DNA of 64,000 bases from Pseudomonas palmensis (lineage in GTDB: Bacteria > Pseudomonadota > Gammaproteobacteria > Pseudomonadales > Pseudomonadaceae), in contig NZ_JAFKEC010000001.1 of assembly GCF_017848315.1 (NCBI RefSeq), positions 245,805 through 309,804 on the forward strand, read 5' to 3'. This document shows, in pieces, positions 46,362-55,897 of this stretch (position 1 is the stretch's first letter; every line of letters starts with the position of its first letter). Under the pieces are notes generated by a model. It worked only from the letters and a program-made list of their open reading frames with translations. It did not search any database and was not told the origin of the DNA. Both the position numbers and the translations under genes were made by a program.

Positions 46362-47234
46362 ATGGACGAAATTGATAAATTAATTAAAAAATACAACCCT
46401 AGATTCATCGATGGGCACTTAGATAGCCTGGACAAACTAGATGAATTTGCAGCGGTCTTTTATTAGGATACCGTAGAGATTTATGACATTGTAACAAGAA
46501 TACGCAACATAGATCGCAATCCAACAGGCTTCGACTTGGAAGACGCACCTATCCTAGGGCTTTTAGTACGAATATGGAAATTATTAAAGGAAATTGTTCG
46601 ATACTATCAAGAGCAGAACGGTGAGATTATCAGCGTTCTCGAAAGACCATTGATTGAAGCATCTATACTAAGCACATATCTAATTAACAGCAACACCGAT
46701 GTTGTTGAGGACTATAGAAAATGCTCTTATAAGGACCGACTTAGAATATTGGGAAATCTGGAGGACCGCTCTGCGTTTTATGAGACTAAAGCAGGGAAGC
46801 GATTGCTAGCCTCCATAACAGAAAAAATGAACTACGAAAAATTAACTGTTAATGATTTTTCTCAGCAAAAGAAAAACAAATGGAAGCTCCAAGGTAAGTC
46901 TTTTTTTGAGATATTTTCAACCATAGAACATCACGACTTGTATTCCTGTACGTATGGGATGATGTCAGAGTCGATCCATGGGTCTTGGAACGAATCTATG
47001 GATTTCTGCTTGGCTCGGAATAGCGATGGGAGCTTTTCAACTTATCCATTTTACCAGCGCCCAGACATCCGCTTTATATCGCCAACCATCCGTTTTACCA
47101 ATCGACCTTATAAATTATGGCTTGAGAGGATAGACGTTAAAGAGCCGCGGCTATTAAATCTGCTTGACTCGATCGATGAAATCAACCACAAACTATTTTT
47201 GGCTTTTGATAGTCAATACAATGGCCAGAGTTGA
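46362..47234 (+). pseudogene. DUF5677-like gene interrupted by an in-frame amber codon
   Basis: The frame opens at ATG 46362 (MDEIDKLIKKYNPRFIDG), meets TAG at 46464-46466 after 34 codons and continues open to 47234. The downstream 232-codon part (RPLIEASILSTYLINSN; YGMMSESIHGSWNES) resembles DUF5677 proteins. Either the gene is broken or translation restarts at the TTG at 46536. AT-rich cargo following the AbiC-like gene. Confidence 0.55.
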
Positions 47235-47456
47235 CCACAAAAATAACAGAGCGATATCATCCCGCGGCAACACCCAACTCCAAAAAAACTTAAACAAACC
47301 TCAAGACATGAAAACTTATTTTCATCAGCGCCACCGAATCTCAAAAGCAACTTATATAATTAATTCTTTTCCGCAGAACATTAGCCCCGAATCATGAATA
47401 CAACCATCGAACCTTGGAAACTCATATATTATATACCTTCCCCCTTTTAATTTTGG

Positions 47457-48260
47457 ATGCTCCCTATGCCTAATATACGTGATGACCAAGCAGGCGATAA
47501 TAAACCTCATGCAGTTACATATTTTGATATATGGGACCCCTGGCGAGAGTCGATAATTGAGCAACATCGCTTCTATGTCGATCAGGGAAGAAAAAAGCTT
47601 TTGTCTCAATTCAGTAATATGGAGCAGGAGTCTGAGGAGGCAGCAGAACGCTGGCTAGAAAAGAGGTCCGAGCATTTCGATCCCGACCGAGACGATCCCG
47701 GAAGTCTTGAAGAGGATGCCCACCATGAAGGAATAGAGTTTTATCGGCTGCTGAGTGAACTACGAGACCAAGTCAGACTTAGCATCGTTGCAGGGATGTA
47801 CCATACGTGGGATAAAGAGTTACGCCGGTGGCTTCTGAAGGAAATTGGACATTGGCATAGAGGTGTTGCTGTTACAGAGCGTGTGTGGCAAGCAACACAT
47901 GAAGAAATTGCTGAGTTACTGGATGCTTCAGGGATTGCTAGCCGTGATGCAGACCACCTTCAAAAGCTAAGCGCTTGCCGATACGTGGTAAATGTTTACA
48001 AACATGGTGAAGGCCTATCTTTGGAAAAACTTAAAAATAATTATTCCGAATTCTTGCAGACCTCTTCTTTTGCAGGAGTTGCTCCGGATGTGAGACAGGT
48101 AGATTACACCCACTTGTTCATAACTGACGAACACTTTGATCAGTTCTCCAACGCAATCATCACTTTCTGGCGTATGATCCCTTCCAGAATAAAAAGTAGA
48201 ACTCTTAATATGCCTAAATGGTTTCAAAGGGCGATGGAAAAAGACCGAGATATAGTTTAA
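47457..48260 (+). CDS. Hypothetical protein with HEPN-like motif
   Basis: 267 residues, helical and acidic. LSACRYVVNVYKHGEGLSLEKL resembles the R-x(n)-KHG motif of HEPN-like proteins of unknown function. No close family known to me. It is the last cargo gene of island segment 1. ATG at 47466 is an equally possible start. Confidence 0.6.
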   Translation: MLPMPNIRDDQAGDNKPHAVTYFDIWDPWRESIIEQHRFYVDQGRKKLLSQFSNMEQESEEAAERWLEKRSEHFDPDRDDPGSLEEDAHHEGIEFYRLLSELRDQVRLSIVAGMYHTWDKELRRWLLKEIGHWHRGVAVTERVWQATHEEIAELLDASGIASRDADHLQKLSACRYVVNVYKHGEGLSLEKLKNNYSEFLQTSSFAGVAPDVRQVDYTHLFITDEHFDQFSNAIITFWRMIPSRIKSRTLNMPKWFQRAMEKDRDIV

Positions 48261-48499
48261 TTATCACTTTCACATAAAACGCATCTATATTCGACGCCCC
48301 ATCAAACGGCAGATTCTGCCTCTACCATGCAATACGCCATCATGCATAACTGGGGGCAAGCACGCATAAAAGGCAATCGTTCATTGCTTGTTTTTCTGCA
48401 TTTCTAAGCAACCGAGCCGGGCAAAGGGTAGTTTTAGAGGTAGCGGAGCATAACTTAAGACATCAAATTCTTATAAATCATATGATTATAATTTTTTTT

Positions 48500-48524
48500 G
48501 ACTCCTGGTGCCGCACCATATAAG
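48500..48524 (+). other. Internal att site (copy of the tRNA-Thr 3' end)
   Basis: Identical to 40298-40323 except for one missing G (gccgcacc for gccggcacc). It follows an AT-rich stretch and marks the junction of the two island segments. Confidence 0.8.
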
Positions 48525-48528
48525 ACGA

Positions 48529-48563
48529 AGCCCTCGCAGAAATGCGAGGGCTTTGTTGTTTTT
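48529..48563 (+). terminator. Intrinsic terminator after the internal att site
   Basis: agccctcgca/tgcgagggct stem with gaaa loop followed by ttgttgttttt. Confidence 0.85.
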
Positions 48564-48689
48564 GGGTGGTTGTTTCCTGCTGCTATCAACGCAAGGGGAC
48601 CAGCGCCTATCTCCCGCCCCGCTTGCCCTCTCCGATCACATCTCTTTACAGCTTTAACCCACCAGCGGTTGCCCCCACTTACCCTCCCG

Positions 48690-48847
48690 GCTAACCTTCC
48701 AGCGCCGCTGCCAAATCATCGGCCGGGCGTAGGAACCCGAATCAGTCAAGGTGCGACAGCGCCTACCAACCAGTGCAGGCGCTTCTTTTGTGTAGTCAAG
48801 GAGCTAGCCAATGCAGACTCGCACCCCACACCTCCCCGGAGGTGCCC
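48690..48847 (+). promoter_or_regulatory. Conserved-looking leader of the DUF3077 gene
   Basis: Contains ggccgggcgtaggaacccga and gcgacagcgcctaccaaccag, which I recall as a recurrent leader before small DUF3077-type genes in P. putida genomes. A similar short leader precedes the related gene at 59289-59582. Possibly a structured 5' UTR. Confidence 0.4.
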
Positions 48848-49108
48848 ATGCCTGACCTTCATACCCTCACTACTCCCGGCCTTACGACCTTTGCCGGCCA
48901 GGGCGAGCAGGCGTTGTTTCGGGTTAATGCCGGCGTACCGATCAACGAGGCATTGGCCCACGTTTCGGACCTATTGCACCTGGCCAAGCGACTGGCCGAG
49001 GATGCCACGCAAGAGCGCGATACAGGCCGACATGCCTGGGCTTCGCATTACTTGCAAGAGATGAGTAAGGCTGTGGTCGATGATGTGCTGGTTGCATTGG
49101 GCGATTAG
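48848..49108 (+). CDS. DUF3077 family small protein
   Basis: 86 residues: alternating hydrophobic N-terminus (ALFRVNAGVPINEALAHVSDLLHLAKRLAED) and C-terminal HYLQEMSKAVVDDVLVAL, typical of the many small DUF3077-like proteins of pseudomonads; function unknown. Start at 48848 behind GGAGG (48838-48842). A 3' fragment of a near-identical gene lies at 56878-57015. Confidence 0.75.
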   Translation: MPDLHTLTTPGLTTFAGQGEQALFRVNAGVPINEALAHVSDLLHLAKRLAEDATQERDTGRHAWASHYLQEMSKAVVDDVLVALGD

Positions 49109-49169
49109 GGCTGGCGCAACTTAATAAGCCCATGCCTTCATACCTGAATGATCCGATTGTCCACACGGG

Positions 49170-49922
49170 TCCATCCAAACAGGGCTACAAAGACGCCCTG
49201 TTTGGATGGAGCTCACTTGAAAAATCCAAATCCCACGCAACTGTCCGCGGAAAACCACAAATGTCCCCGGTGGATAATTTCATCAGTTGCCGAGAACTCT
49301 AAAATTTCGAGTGCTTATTCGAACTATCCACAGGCGTAGAAAAGTTCGGGCAAAGCGCTTCCGTTGATAGAAACCTAGGTAGCCAGCACCTTTCAGACTC
49401 CGTTACATCGTGGTGGTTTTTCCAACGTACGATTAGCTTCAGTCGGATCGCAAAGTCACAGCAGCGTGATAGATACCTGCTTTACCAGTATGCTCACTGC
49501 GGCAACTCACCCCTTTTCTAGCTACTCTGCAGCAACCTATCCGCTTGGCCATTTACCTGGGCCAACCTGCGCCGGTCTTTTTTCTTCCGAAAAGGGACCG
49601 GCGCTCCCTCCGCTGCTTCAGCCCAACTCGTACAAGGCTTTGCGGCATTACCCCTCGGGACAATCTGCGTAACAAACACCGAAGCCCCCAGCAACAAGGA
49701 TGCAGATAATGGTGCCGTAGCCCAGGCTATGGACTGTACGTAACTGACAGTCAGGCATGCCCCGGTCATGGCATAGCTGCGTCCACCCGGCTCAGGATCT
49801 TCAGGCGCTGGTTCGTCAGCCAGTGTTGCTTCCACCCGCCCACCTGTAACGGTGCTCAGGAGGCCAGATCATGAGATGCCCATGCTCCCGGACGTAAGCA
49901 GCCGAAAGTCCCGCGTTAGAGG
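49170..49922. repeat. Island leader repeat, copy B
   Basis: Diverged direct repeat of 41867-42623. It begins with hairpin tccatccaaacagggc/gccctgtttggatgga (49170-49210), whose arms differ from copy A yet remain paired. It carries tatccacaggcg and ends gcgttagagg. Here it joins directly to the middle of the decayed integrase, so the integrase promoter and first codons have been lost. Confidence 0.72.
49518..49835 (-). CDS. Possible small membrane protein in leader repeat B
   Basis: A 105-codon GTG-initiated ORF with one predicted membrane helix (APLSASLLLGASVFVTQIV). The equivalent region of copy A keeps MTGACLTVS.VQSI but is frame-disrupted upstream. It may be a real small gene conserved in the repeat, or a chance ORF. 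Confidence 0.25.
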   Translation of the reverse strand: MEATLADEPAPEDPEPGGRSYAMTGACLTVSYVQSIAWATAPLSASLLLGASVFVTQIVPRGNAAKPCTSWAEAAEGAPVPFRKKKDRRRLAQVNGQADRLLQSS

Positions 49923-49930
49923 AAGCACAC

Positions 49931-50788
49931 GGTGATCGGTGGCAAGCGTTTGTGCGCTGGTGTGGTTCAGAAGATGGGCCATGGTTTAACGATTCGCGAT
50001 AAATTGCTTGGCAGACCTTGCTGTACTACGCCGAACATCTGCGTCAGGAAGTTGAACATGGGGTTATCTGCATCGCCGCCGCGCAAAATCGGTTCTCCAG
50101 TGTGAACCGGACCCTGGCCGCGCTGCGCGGTGATTAGCATGTGAACGTGCCGAGTCCGAGCAAGGCGTTAGGTATGCGGCGCACCAGTGTTCGTCGCTCG
50201 GTGCCGCAAGGCCAAGACCGCGAACACGTGAAGTGGATCGTCGACGTGCTCTGCGAACACAAAATGCCACGCGCGGCGGCCCTTACCCAGTTAGCGCGAA
50301 CCACCGGTATGCGCTTACGCGAGGCCATTTTGGCCGATCTTCCACGCCTACAGCGAGAGGCAGAACAATTCGGCGAGATCAATATCCAGGACAGCACCAA
50401 AGGTGGCCGTGGCCGGGCAAGCGCGCCTCGTTGGATCACGGTGGATGAGCATACTCGCGACGCACTGAGGTTTGCCGAACATGTCTCCCCCGACGGTAGC
50501 CGCAACCTGCTGGCACCGAGCGAAAGCTACCTCGATATGCAACGGTGAATCATTCGCCCCGCCCGACACCACCTCCATCAGCACAACCTTAAAGGCTTTC
50601 ACGAATTGCGGGAGGCCTATGCGTGCGAACGCTATGAGCAAATTACCCATAATCGCGGCCCGATCGACGGCGGCAAGTGCTGCCGGATAGACCGACGACT
50701 CGATCGATATGCCTGAAGGCAAGTTAGCTATGAGCTGGGACATGGCTGTATTGACGTGGTAGCGGTGTACATCGGTAGACGAACATGA
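49931..50788 (+). pseudogene. Decayed tyrosine integrase (C-terminal two-thirds)
   Basis: One continuous frame runs from the RWQAFVRWCGSEDG segment through ALGMRRTSVRRSVPQGQDRE, TTGMRLREAILADLPRL and HNLKGFHELREAYACERYEQ to SYELGHGCIDVVAVYIG, the order expected of a P. putida-type integrase. It is interrupted by four stop codons (50000-50002 TAA, 50135-50137 TAG, 50546-50548 TGA, 50714-50716 TGA), each one C-to-T change from a sense codon. The N-terminus is missing. Confidence 0.8.
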
Positions 50789-51303
50789 CCAAGTCTTTCG
50801 ATATGGAGCTATTTCTGGAGGGCGGTTGACCGGGTCACATGCCACGCGCCAAAGCCATTGAGTCAGGCGAAGTCGATCCAATCCACAAATCGCGGAGCGA
50901 TGGCAACGCGGCACTCCTCGGGTTTGGCAAAAAAACACCTAGCTTGGTTTCTCAATCACCACCTCAACAGTCGGAGTCGTCGACGCGCTATTTACTATTT
51001 GCTGACCGCGCAACTGCTCACTCATCGATTGGAAAAATCATAGAGTTTCAACCGCTAAGCGGCACCCAGAACACCAGCTAACCGAGGACACGTGCGAGTA
51101 ATTCTTTGCGGTCAGAGCCAAGTGGAACTCGGCCAAGAAGAATATCGAAAGGTCAATGGTTGGCACATAGCTGAACAAATCCTTGAGGCGCATTTGGTCT
51201 GAGTAGCGGGCAATACTGATCTGGGCTATGGGTGCTCAGCAGAAACTGACCCAACCGCTGGTAGTGACTCACAGGCTAAAGAGGTGACATGGCTAGACGC
51301 ACC
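50789..51303. other. Gap between decayed integrase and the SIR2-HerA cluster
   Basis: About 515 bp. An 80-codon ORF at 50839-51081 is not recognisable and has no ribosome-binding site. No terminator seen. Probably remnant sequence. Confidence 0.4.
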
Positions 51304-51331
51304 TTGATAGCACGTAGCTATGTGCTAGAGT
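51304..51331 (+). promoter_or_regulatory. Candidate promoter with operator-like dyad for the DUF2130-SIR2-HerA operon
   Basis: ttgata, 16 bp, tagagt. The dyad tagcac-N8-gtgcta (51308-51327) lies between the two elements and touches the -10, a typical repressor position. Confidence 0.3.
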
Positions 51332-51413
51332 CGCGAGGAAGGTCAGGGATTTGGCAACGGTCTTCCAGATGTGCTGGACATCAAAACATAAAAAACTGCA
51401 CGGAGGCTAAAAA

Positions 51414-52598
51414 ATGCATGAAATCATCTGTCCGCATTGTGCAAAGGCTTTCAAAATTGATGAGGCTGGATACGCAAATATTCTGAAGCAGGTTCGGGAT
51501 AGCGACTTCGAGAAACAGCTGCATGAGCGACTTGAGTTAGCCGAACAAGAAAAGCAGAGCGCCATTGAACTAGCAACTGCAAAGGCCGCTAGCGAATTGC
51601 AGAAGGCAGCAGCAACCAAGGATGCAGAAATTCAAGAATTAAAAACCAAGATTGCGTCGATAGAGATTGAAAAAAAAATCGCGATCACTGAGGCTGTTAG
51701 CTCTGCCGAAAAAGAGCGAGATAAGCTACAAAGTGACCTCGAGAAAGCCGAACTAGAAAAACAACTTGCAGAAAAATCTCTCAAGGATAAATACGAAACG
51801 CAGATCAAAGATCGTGATGATGCTATCGAACGTCTCCGAGACATGAAGGCGCGCCTATCTACAAAGATGGTTGGTGAAACCCTCGAGCAGCATTGTGAAA
51901 CAGAGTTCAATCGTATTCGAGCCACAGCCTTTCCAAGAGCATACTTCGAAAAGGACAATGACGTACGAACCGGAAGTAAGGGCGACTACGTTTTTCGTGA
52001 CTGGGACGAAGCGGGTACAGACATCGTTTCCATTATGTTCGAAATGAAAAACGAGGACGATAAAACTGCAACTAAGAAAAAGAATGAAGATTTTCTAAAA
52101 GAGCTTGACAAAGATCGCATTGAAAAAGGGTGCGAGTACGCTGTGCTGGTTTCACTCCTAGAGCCGGACAGCGAATTATACAATATGGGAATTGTTGACG
52201 TTTTTCACAGATTCCCAAAGATGTACATCGTCAGACCTCAGTTTTTCATTCCAATCATAACGCTGCTACGAAATGCGGCGATGAACTCTCTACAGTACAA
52301 GTCTGAACTTTCGCTAATGAAAGCGCAAAACATTGATATTACAAATTTCGAATCTGAGCTTGAGACCTTCAAATCAGCATTCGCAAAAAATTATGACCTA
52401 GCCTCAAAACGATTCCAAACAGCTATTAGCGAAATTGACAAATCAATTGAGCACCTCCAAAAAACTAAGGAAGCATTGCTAGGTACGGACCGAAACCTTC
52501 GTCTGGCGAACGACAAAGCGCAGGATGTTACGATAAAAAAACTTAACCGTGGCAACCCAACCATGGCTGCGAAATTTGCCGATCTAAAAGCTACATAG
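51414..52598 (+). CDS. DUF2130 protein: coiled coil plus restriction-nuclease-like domain
   Basis: 394 residues. N-terminal CPHC (residues 6-9), a long coiled coil (about 30-150, E/K/A-rich), then the DUF2130 region with [24 protein letters not shown] near residues 200-225. The D...E-x-K pattern fits a PD-(D/E)xK-type nuclease core. DUF2130 proteins are of unknown function but occur near defence genes. Strong Shine-Dalgarno CGGAGG upstream of the ATG. It lies 66 bp ahead of the SIR2 gene and is probably co-transcribed. AT-rich, unlike the host. Confidence 0.8.
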   Translation: MHEIICPHCAKAFKIDEAGYANILKQVRDSDFEKQLHERLELAEQEKQSAIELATAKAASELQKAAATKDAEIQELKTKIASIEIEKKIAITEAVSSAEKERDKLQSDLEKAELEKQLAEKSLKDKYETQIKDRDDAIERLRDMKARLSTKMVGETLEQHCETEFNRIRATAFPRAYFEKDNDVRTGSKGDYVFRDWDEAGTDIVSIMFEMKNEDDKTATKKKNEDFLKELDKDRIEKGCEYAVLVSLLEPDSELYNMGIVDVFHRFPKMYIVRPQFFIPIITLLRNAAMNSLQYKSELSLMKAQNIDITNFESELETFKSAFAKNYDLASKRFQTAISEIDKSIEHLQKTKEALLGTDRNLRLANDKAQDVTIKKLNRGNPTMAAKFADLKAT

Positions 52599-52664
52599 CA
52601 GAACCGAGGAAATAAACTTCTGCCGTCAATCTACGATCGTCGATTCAATATAACAGGTGAGAAT

Positions 52665-53849
52665 ATGGAAAATACCTCGCACAATCCCGATCAGCACATG
52701 TTTGGATTTCGTCAACTTGCTACAAATGGACGAAAAAAAATAGGCTTACTGATTGGTGCAGGGGCGCCTGTCAGCATAAACGTAGGTGACGCAGGAAGCT
52801 GGAAACCGCTGATACCAAATATTGCCGGCCTTGAGAAAATCGTCTTAGACGAACTATCCGAAAGTCAACGCAATGTATACAGTCAAATAAAATCCTCATT
52901 CCCAGACTCAAACCTAGAAAAAGTCCTGTCACGTGTAAGAATGCTTGCCGAGGTTATTGGAGAGGGAAAGCTTTTTGATTTTTCGGAAAAAGACTTCTCT
53001 GCTTTATCTGAAGCAATATGCAATTCGATTCGGAAAGTAGTTGCGCAGGACTTACCACTGGGCGCAAACCCATATTCTGAGCTTGTGTCGTGGATTAATG
53101 GAATCAATAGGAAGTATGCAATTGAAATTTTCACAACAAATTATGATCTTTTGATTGAAAATGCTTTGGAGCGGGCCAAAACACCTTATTTTGATGGATT
53201 CAGCGGATCCAAAAGTGCTTTTTTTGATCCTTCAAGCATTTCAAAAAATGATCTACCGCCGCGTTGGGTAAGGCTTTGGAAGCTCCATGGCTCGATTGGA
53301 TGGGAATCAAATGCTAATGGAGAGGTTGTGCGCGTACCAGACTCCAAAAACGCTAATATGGTATACCCCTCGCACATAAAATACGATCAAACACAAGCCG
53401 CTCCATTCTCTTCTCTTTTTGAACGCCTGAAAAACTTCATCCTTGAGCCTGACACGTTAATTTTAAGCGCCGGATTTTCTTTCGCTGATGCCCACATTTC
53501 CTCGCGATTGCTTGAGTGCCTAATGGCTAATCCCACCGCCGCATTATTTGCGTTCCAGTTTAATAGTCTAGCGCATGAAAAAGCCGCTAAAGAATTGGCG
53601 CTAAAGTGTCCAGGGATAAGTGTTTTTTGTAGTGATGGCGCTGTAATTAACGGAGTTGAAGCGAAGTGGAAAATCGGCACCCCTCCGACCAAGAGCTGGC
53701 ATGAAATACGAGCAGAATACTATAAGGATCAAAAATTTTTGCTTGGGGATTTTCTTCGGCTAGCTCGTTTTCTCGCAACTGCTGGCAGCGACGTATCTCA
53801 AGACGCAATTCCTCCTGTACAACAGGAAGTACAAGAGGGAGTAGTATGA
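52665..53849 (+). CDS. SIR2-family NADase component of a SIR2-HerA defence system
   Basis: 394 residues. The SIR2 NAD-binding signature is LLIGAGAP at residues 28-35, followed by FTTNYD at 156-161 (Asn 159) and LWKLHGS at 204-210 (catalytic-type His 208). No zinc-finger cysteines as in deacetylase sirtuins, which agrees with NAD-consuming defence SIR2 domains. The C-terminal part is of unknown fold. Its stop overlaps the herA start (ATGA), so the two are made together. In characterised SIR2-HerA pairs the proteins form a complex that depletes NAD during phage infection. Confidence 0.88.
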   Translation: MENTSHNPDQHMFGFRQLATNGRKKIGLLIGAGAPVSINVGDAGSWKPLIPNIAGLEKIVLDELSESQRNVYSQIKSSFPDSNLEKVLSRVRMLAEVIGEGKLFDFSEKDFSALSEAICNSIRKVVAQDLPLGANPYSELVSWINGINRKYAIEIFTTNYDLLIENALERAKTPYFDGFSGSKSAFFDPSSISKNDLPPRWVRLWKLHGSIGWESNANGEVVRVPDSKNANMVYPSHIKYDQTQAAPFSSLFERLKNFILEPDTLILSAGFSFADAHISSRLLECLMANPTAALFAFQFNSLAHEKAAKELALKCPGISVFCSDGAVINGVEAKWKIGTPPTKSWHEIRAEYYKDQKFLLGDFLRLARFLATAGSDVSQDAIPPVQQEVQEGVV

Positions 53850-55618
53850 CAACCATCCAACCAACGTTCCTAGGACTTGTAAGTGCAGTTTCAAGCTCTT
53901 CGGTGTCCGTTGACCTCGCTGCCTCTGTGGAATCTGGAATTGTCGTGCTAGAAGGACGCAATTATCGAATCGGGCAAGTCGGAAGCTTTGTAAAAATCCC
54001 TCTAGGATATAACCATCTTTATGGGGTTATCTCCGAGTCTAGCGAAACCTCAACAGTAGACGCCGACTCAAAAATATCTTCAGATAGAAAATGGATCAAA
54101 GTAGAGCTCGTGGGAGAATCTATCGGGGGAAACTTTGATCGAGGCATAAGCGAGTACCCAAGCATCGGCGATCATGTTCATTTTGTCGTCGAAAGCGACC
54201 TGAAATTAATTTTCCGAAAACACTTAAATAGTCACTTCCAAGTGGGTCGACTATCCAGTTCGGAAGGAATTGAAATAAGTTTGGACCTAGATAAGCTTGT
54301 GGCTCGCCACTCAGCAATCTTGGGATCTACAGGATCTGGAAAGTCAACCAGCACGGCTAGTATTCTCCGTTCGATGGTGATCAAGCCTGATGGTTCGCCC
54401 TTACCAGCCGCGAGAATTTTACTGATAGATATTCACGGCGAATACGGCCCAGCACTTAGTGATGTCGCCAAGACCTTTTCAATTATGCCCTCAGGCGAAA
54501 ATCAGCTATATATCCCGTTCTGGTGTATCTCACCAGACAAACTTATCGAATTTCTTTGCAACAACCCAAACGATTCTCAGCGTTCACTTTTCATGGATAA
54601 AACCGTTGATGAAAAGAGGCTAGGAGTCGCTGAGAATGATATACCTGATATAGACACAGATAAAATAACGAGCAATACGCCGCTACCTTACAGGTTAAAA
54701 AAAATATGGTATGACCTGTGTTATGAGGACGGTGTTAACTACAGCGATGCAGCCATGACTATCCCAGCATACACCCCTGACGGAGAGGGAAATTTTGACG
54801 AGCTAATCGCACCTAAATTTCTCCCACCTGGGGCTGGTGCGTCACTACCAAAGAAGGGCGGAACCGGGGCAATGAAGAGGCAGCTTGATTTGATGAAGTC
54901 AAGACTGTTAGATACACAATATTCATTTTTGCTGGATCCAGGCGATTGGAATCCAGATAGTGACGGCAAGATCAAAAAGGATTTAGATGGACTTCTGAAT
55001 GATTGGCTTGGGCATGACAAACCAATAACTATATTTGATTTATCCGGGATGCCCTCGGCAAGATTGACTCTTCTTTTAGGTGCAGTACTAGACATAATAT
55101 TTGAATCCGCAATTTGGGGAAGAAATGTCACTGAGGGAATGCGTGAGCGACCCCTTCTTATCGTTCTTGAAGAAGCCCACCGTTATCTTGGTAAGTCAGA
55201 GAATGGCCACTCTAAAGAAATGGTGCAGCGGATTGCAAAAGAAGGTCGGAAATTTGGAGTTGGTGCTATGATTGTTAGTCAGCGCCCGTCAGAGATAGAT
55301 GAAACCATTTTATCTCAATGCGGAACAATTATTTCGCTACGCATAAATAATTCGACAGACCGTGGAATAGTCAAAGCCGCTATGTCCGATGGCTTAGCTG
55401 GAATTGTTGATTCGCTCCCTATTCTCAGAACCGGAGAGGCAATTATAGTTGGGGAAGCAGCGCAACTTCCAACACGGTGTAGATTCAACGTTTTGCCAGA
55501 TGACAAATACCCCAACAGCGGAGATCCAAAAATTGGGGAAAAATGGAACTCTTCACGAAGTAACGAAGACTACTCTAGGCTCGTCCGGGCGTGGAGAAAC
55601 CAAGATAGTGCACAATAG
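53846..55618 (+). CDS. HerA-family ATPase component of a SIR2-HerA defence system
   Basis: 590 residues. An N-terminal HAS-barrel-like region (about 1-110) is followed by a HerA/FtsK-type motor with Walker A GSTGSGKST at 160-168, DIHGEYG, Walker B LLIVLEEAHRY near residue 440 and GVGAMIVSQRPSEIDETILSQC. HerA hexamers translocate DNA; in SIR2-HerA systems they scaffold and activate the effector. It is coupled to the SIR2 gene by a 4 bp overlap; the KTSC gene follows after 8 bp. Confidence 0.9.
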   Translation: MTTIQPTFLGLVSAVSSSSVSVDLAASVESGIVVLEGRNYRIGQVGSFVKIPLGYNHLYGVISESSETSTVDADSKISSDRKWIKVELVGESIGGNFDRGISEYPSIGDHVHFVVESDLKLIFRKHLNSHFQVGRLSSSEGIEISLDLDKLVARHSAILGSTGSGKSTSTASILRSMVIKPDGSPLPAARILLIDIHGEYGPALSDVAKTFSIMPSGENQLYIPFWCISPDKLIEFLCNNPNDSQRSLFMDKTVDEKRLGVAENDIPDIDTDKITSNTPLPYRLKKIWYDLCYEDGVNYSDAAMTIPAYTPDGEGNFDELIAPKFLPPGAGASLPKKGGTGAMKRQLDLMKSRLLDTQYSFLLDPGDWNPDSDGKIKKDLDGLLNDWLGHDKPITIFDLSGMPSARLTLLLGAVLDIIFESAIWGRNVTEGMRERPLLIVLEEAHRYLGKSENGHSKEMVQRIAKEGRKFGVGAMIVSQRPSEIDETILSQCGTIISLRINNSTDRGIVKAAMSDGLAGIVDSLPILRTGEAIIVGEAAQLPTRCRFNVLPDDKYPNSGDPKIGEKWNSSRSNEDYSRLVRAWRNQDSAQ

Positions 55619-55626
55619 GAGAGATC

Positions 55627-55839
55627 ATGGAACGTGTATCTGTTAGTTCTTCAAATATTGCATCTGTTGGTCATGATGAGTCCTCACAGACTCTCGAAGT
55701 TGAGTTCCTAAACGGAGCGGTGTATGAATATTACGACGTGCCTGGACATGTCTATCAAGAGTTAGTATCCGCATCTTCCGTCGGGGGCTATTTCGCGCAA
55801 CGGATAAAAAAAGTATACGGATTCTCCCGTGCTGGATAA
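55627..55839 (+). CDS. KTSC domain protein at the end of the SIR2-HerA operon
   Basis: 70 residues: VSSSNIASVGHDESSQTLEVEFLNG followed by VYEYYDVPGHVYQELVSASS and GGYFAQRIK, a complete KTSC domain. This small fold occurs alone or fused to other proteins and may bind RNA or proteins; its role in defence is unknown. It starts 8 bp after herA, behind GGAGA, so it belongs to the same operon. Confidence 0.85.
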   Translation: MERVSVSSSNIASVGHDESSQTLEVEFLNGAVYEYYDVPGHVYQELVSASSVGGYFAQRIKKVYGFSRAG

Positions 55840-55897
55840 CCCTCCCTATACGGAGCTATATTTTTCGATTTGAGCTACACAAGCCATGCTTTGTTTG

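Noticed and set aside
50839..51081. 80-codon ORF between the integrase remnant and the defence operon
   Set aside because: No ribosome-binding site and no recognisable family.
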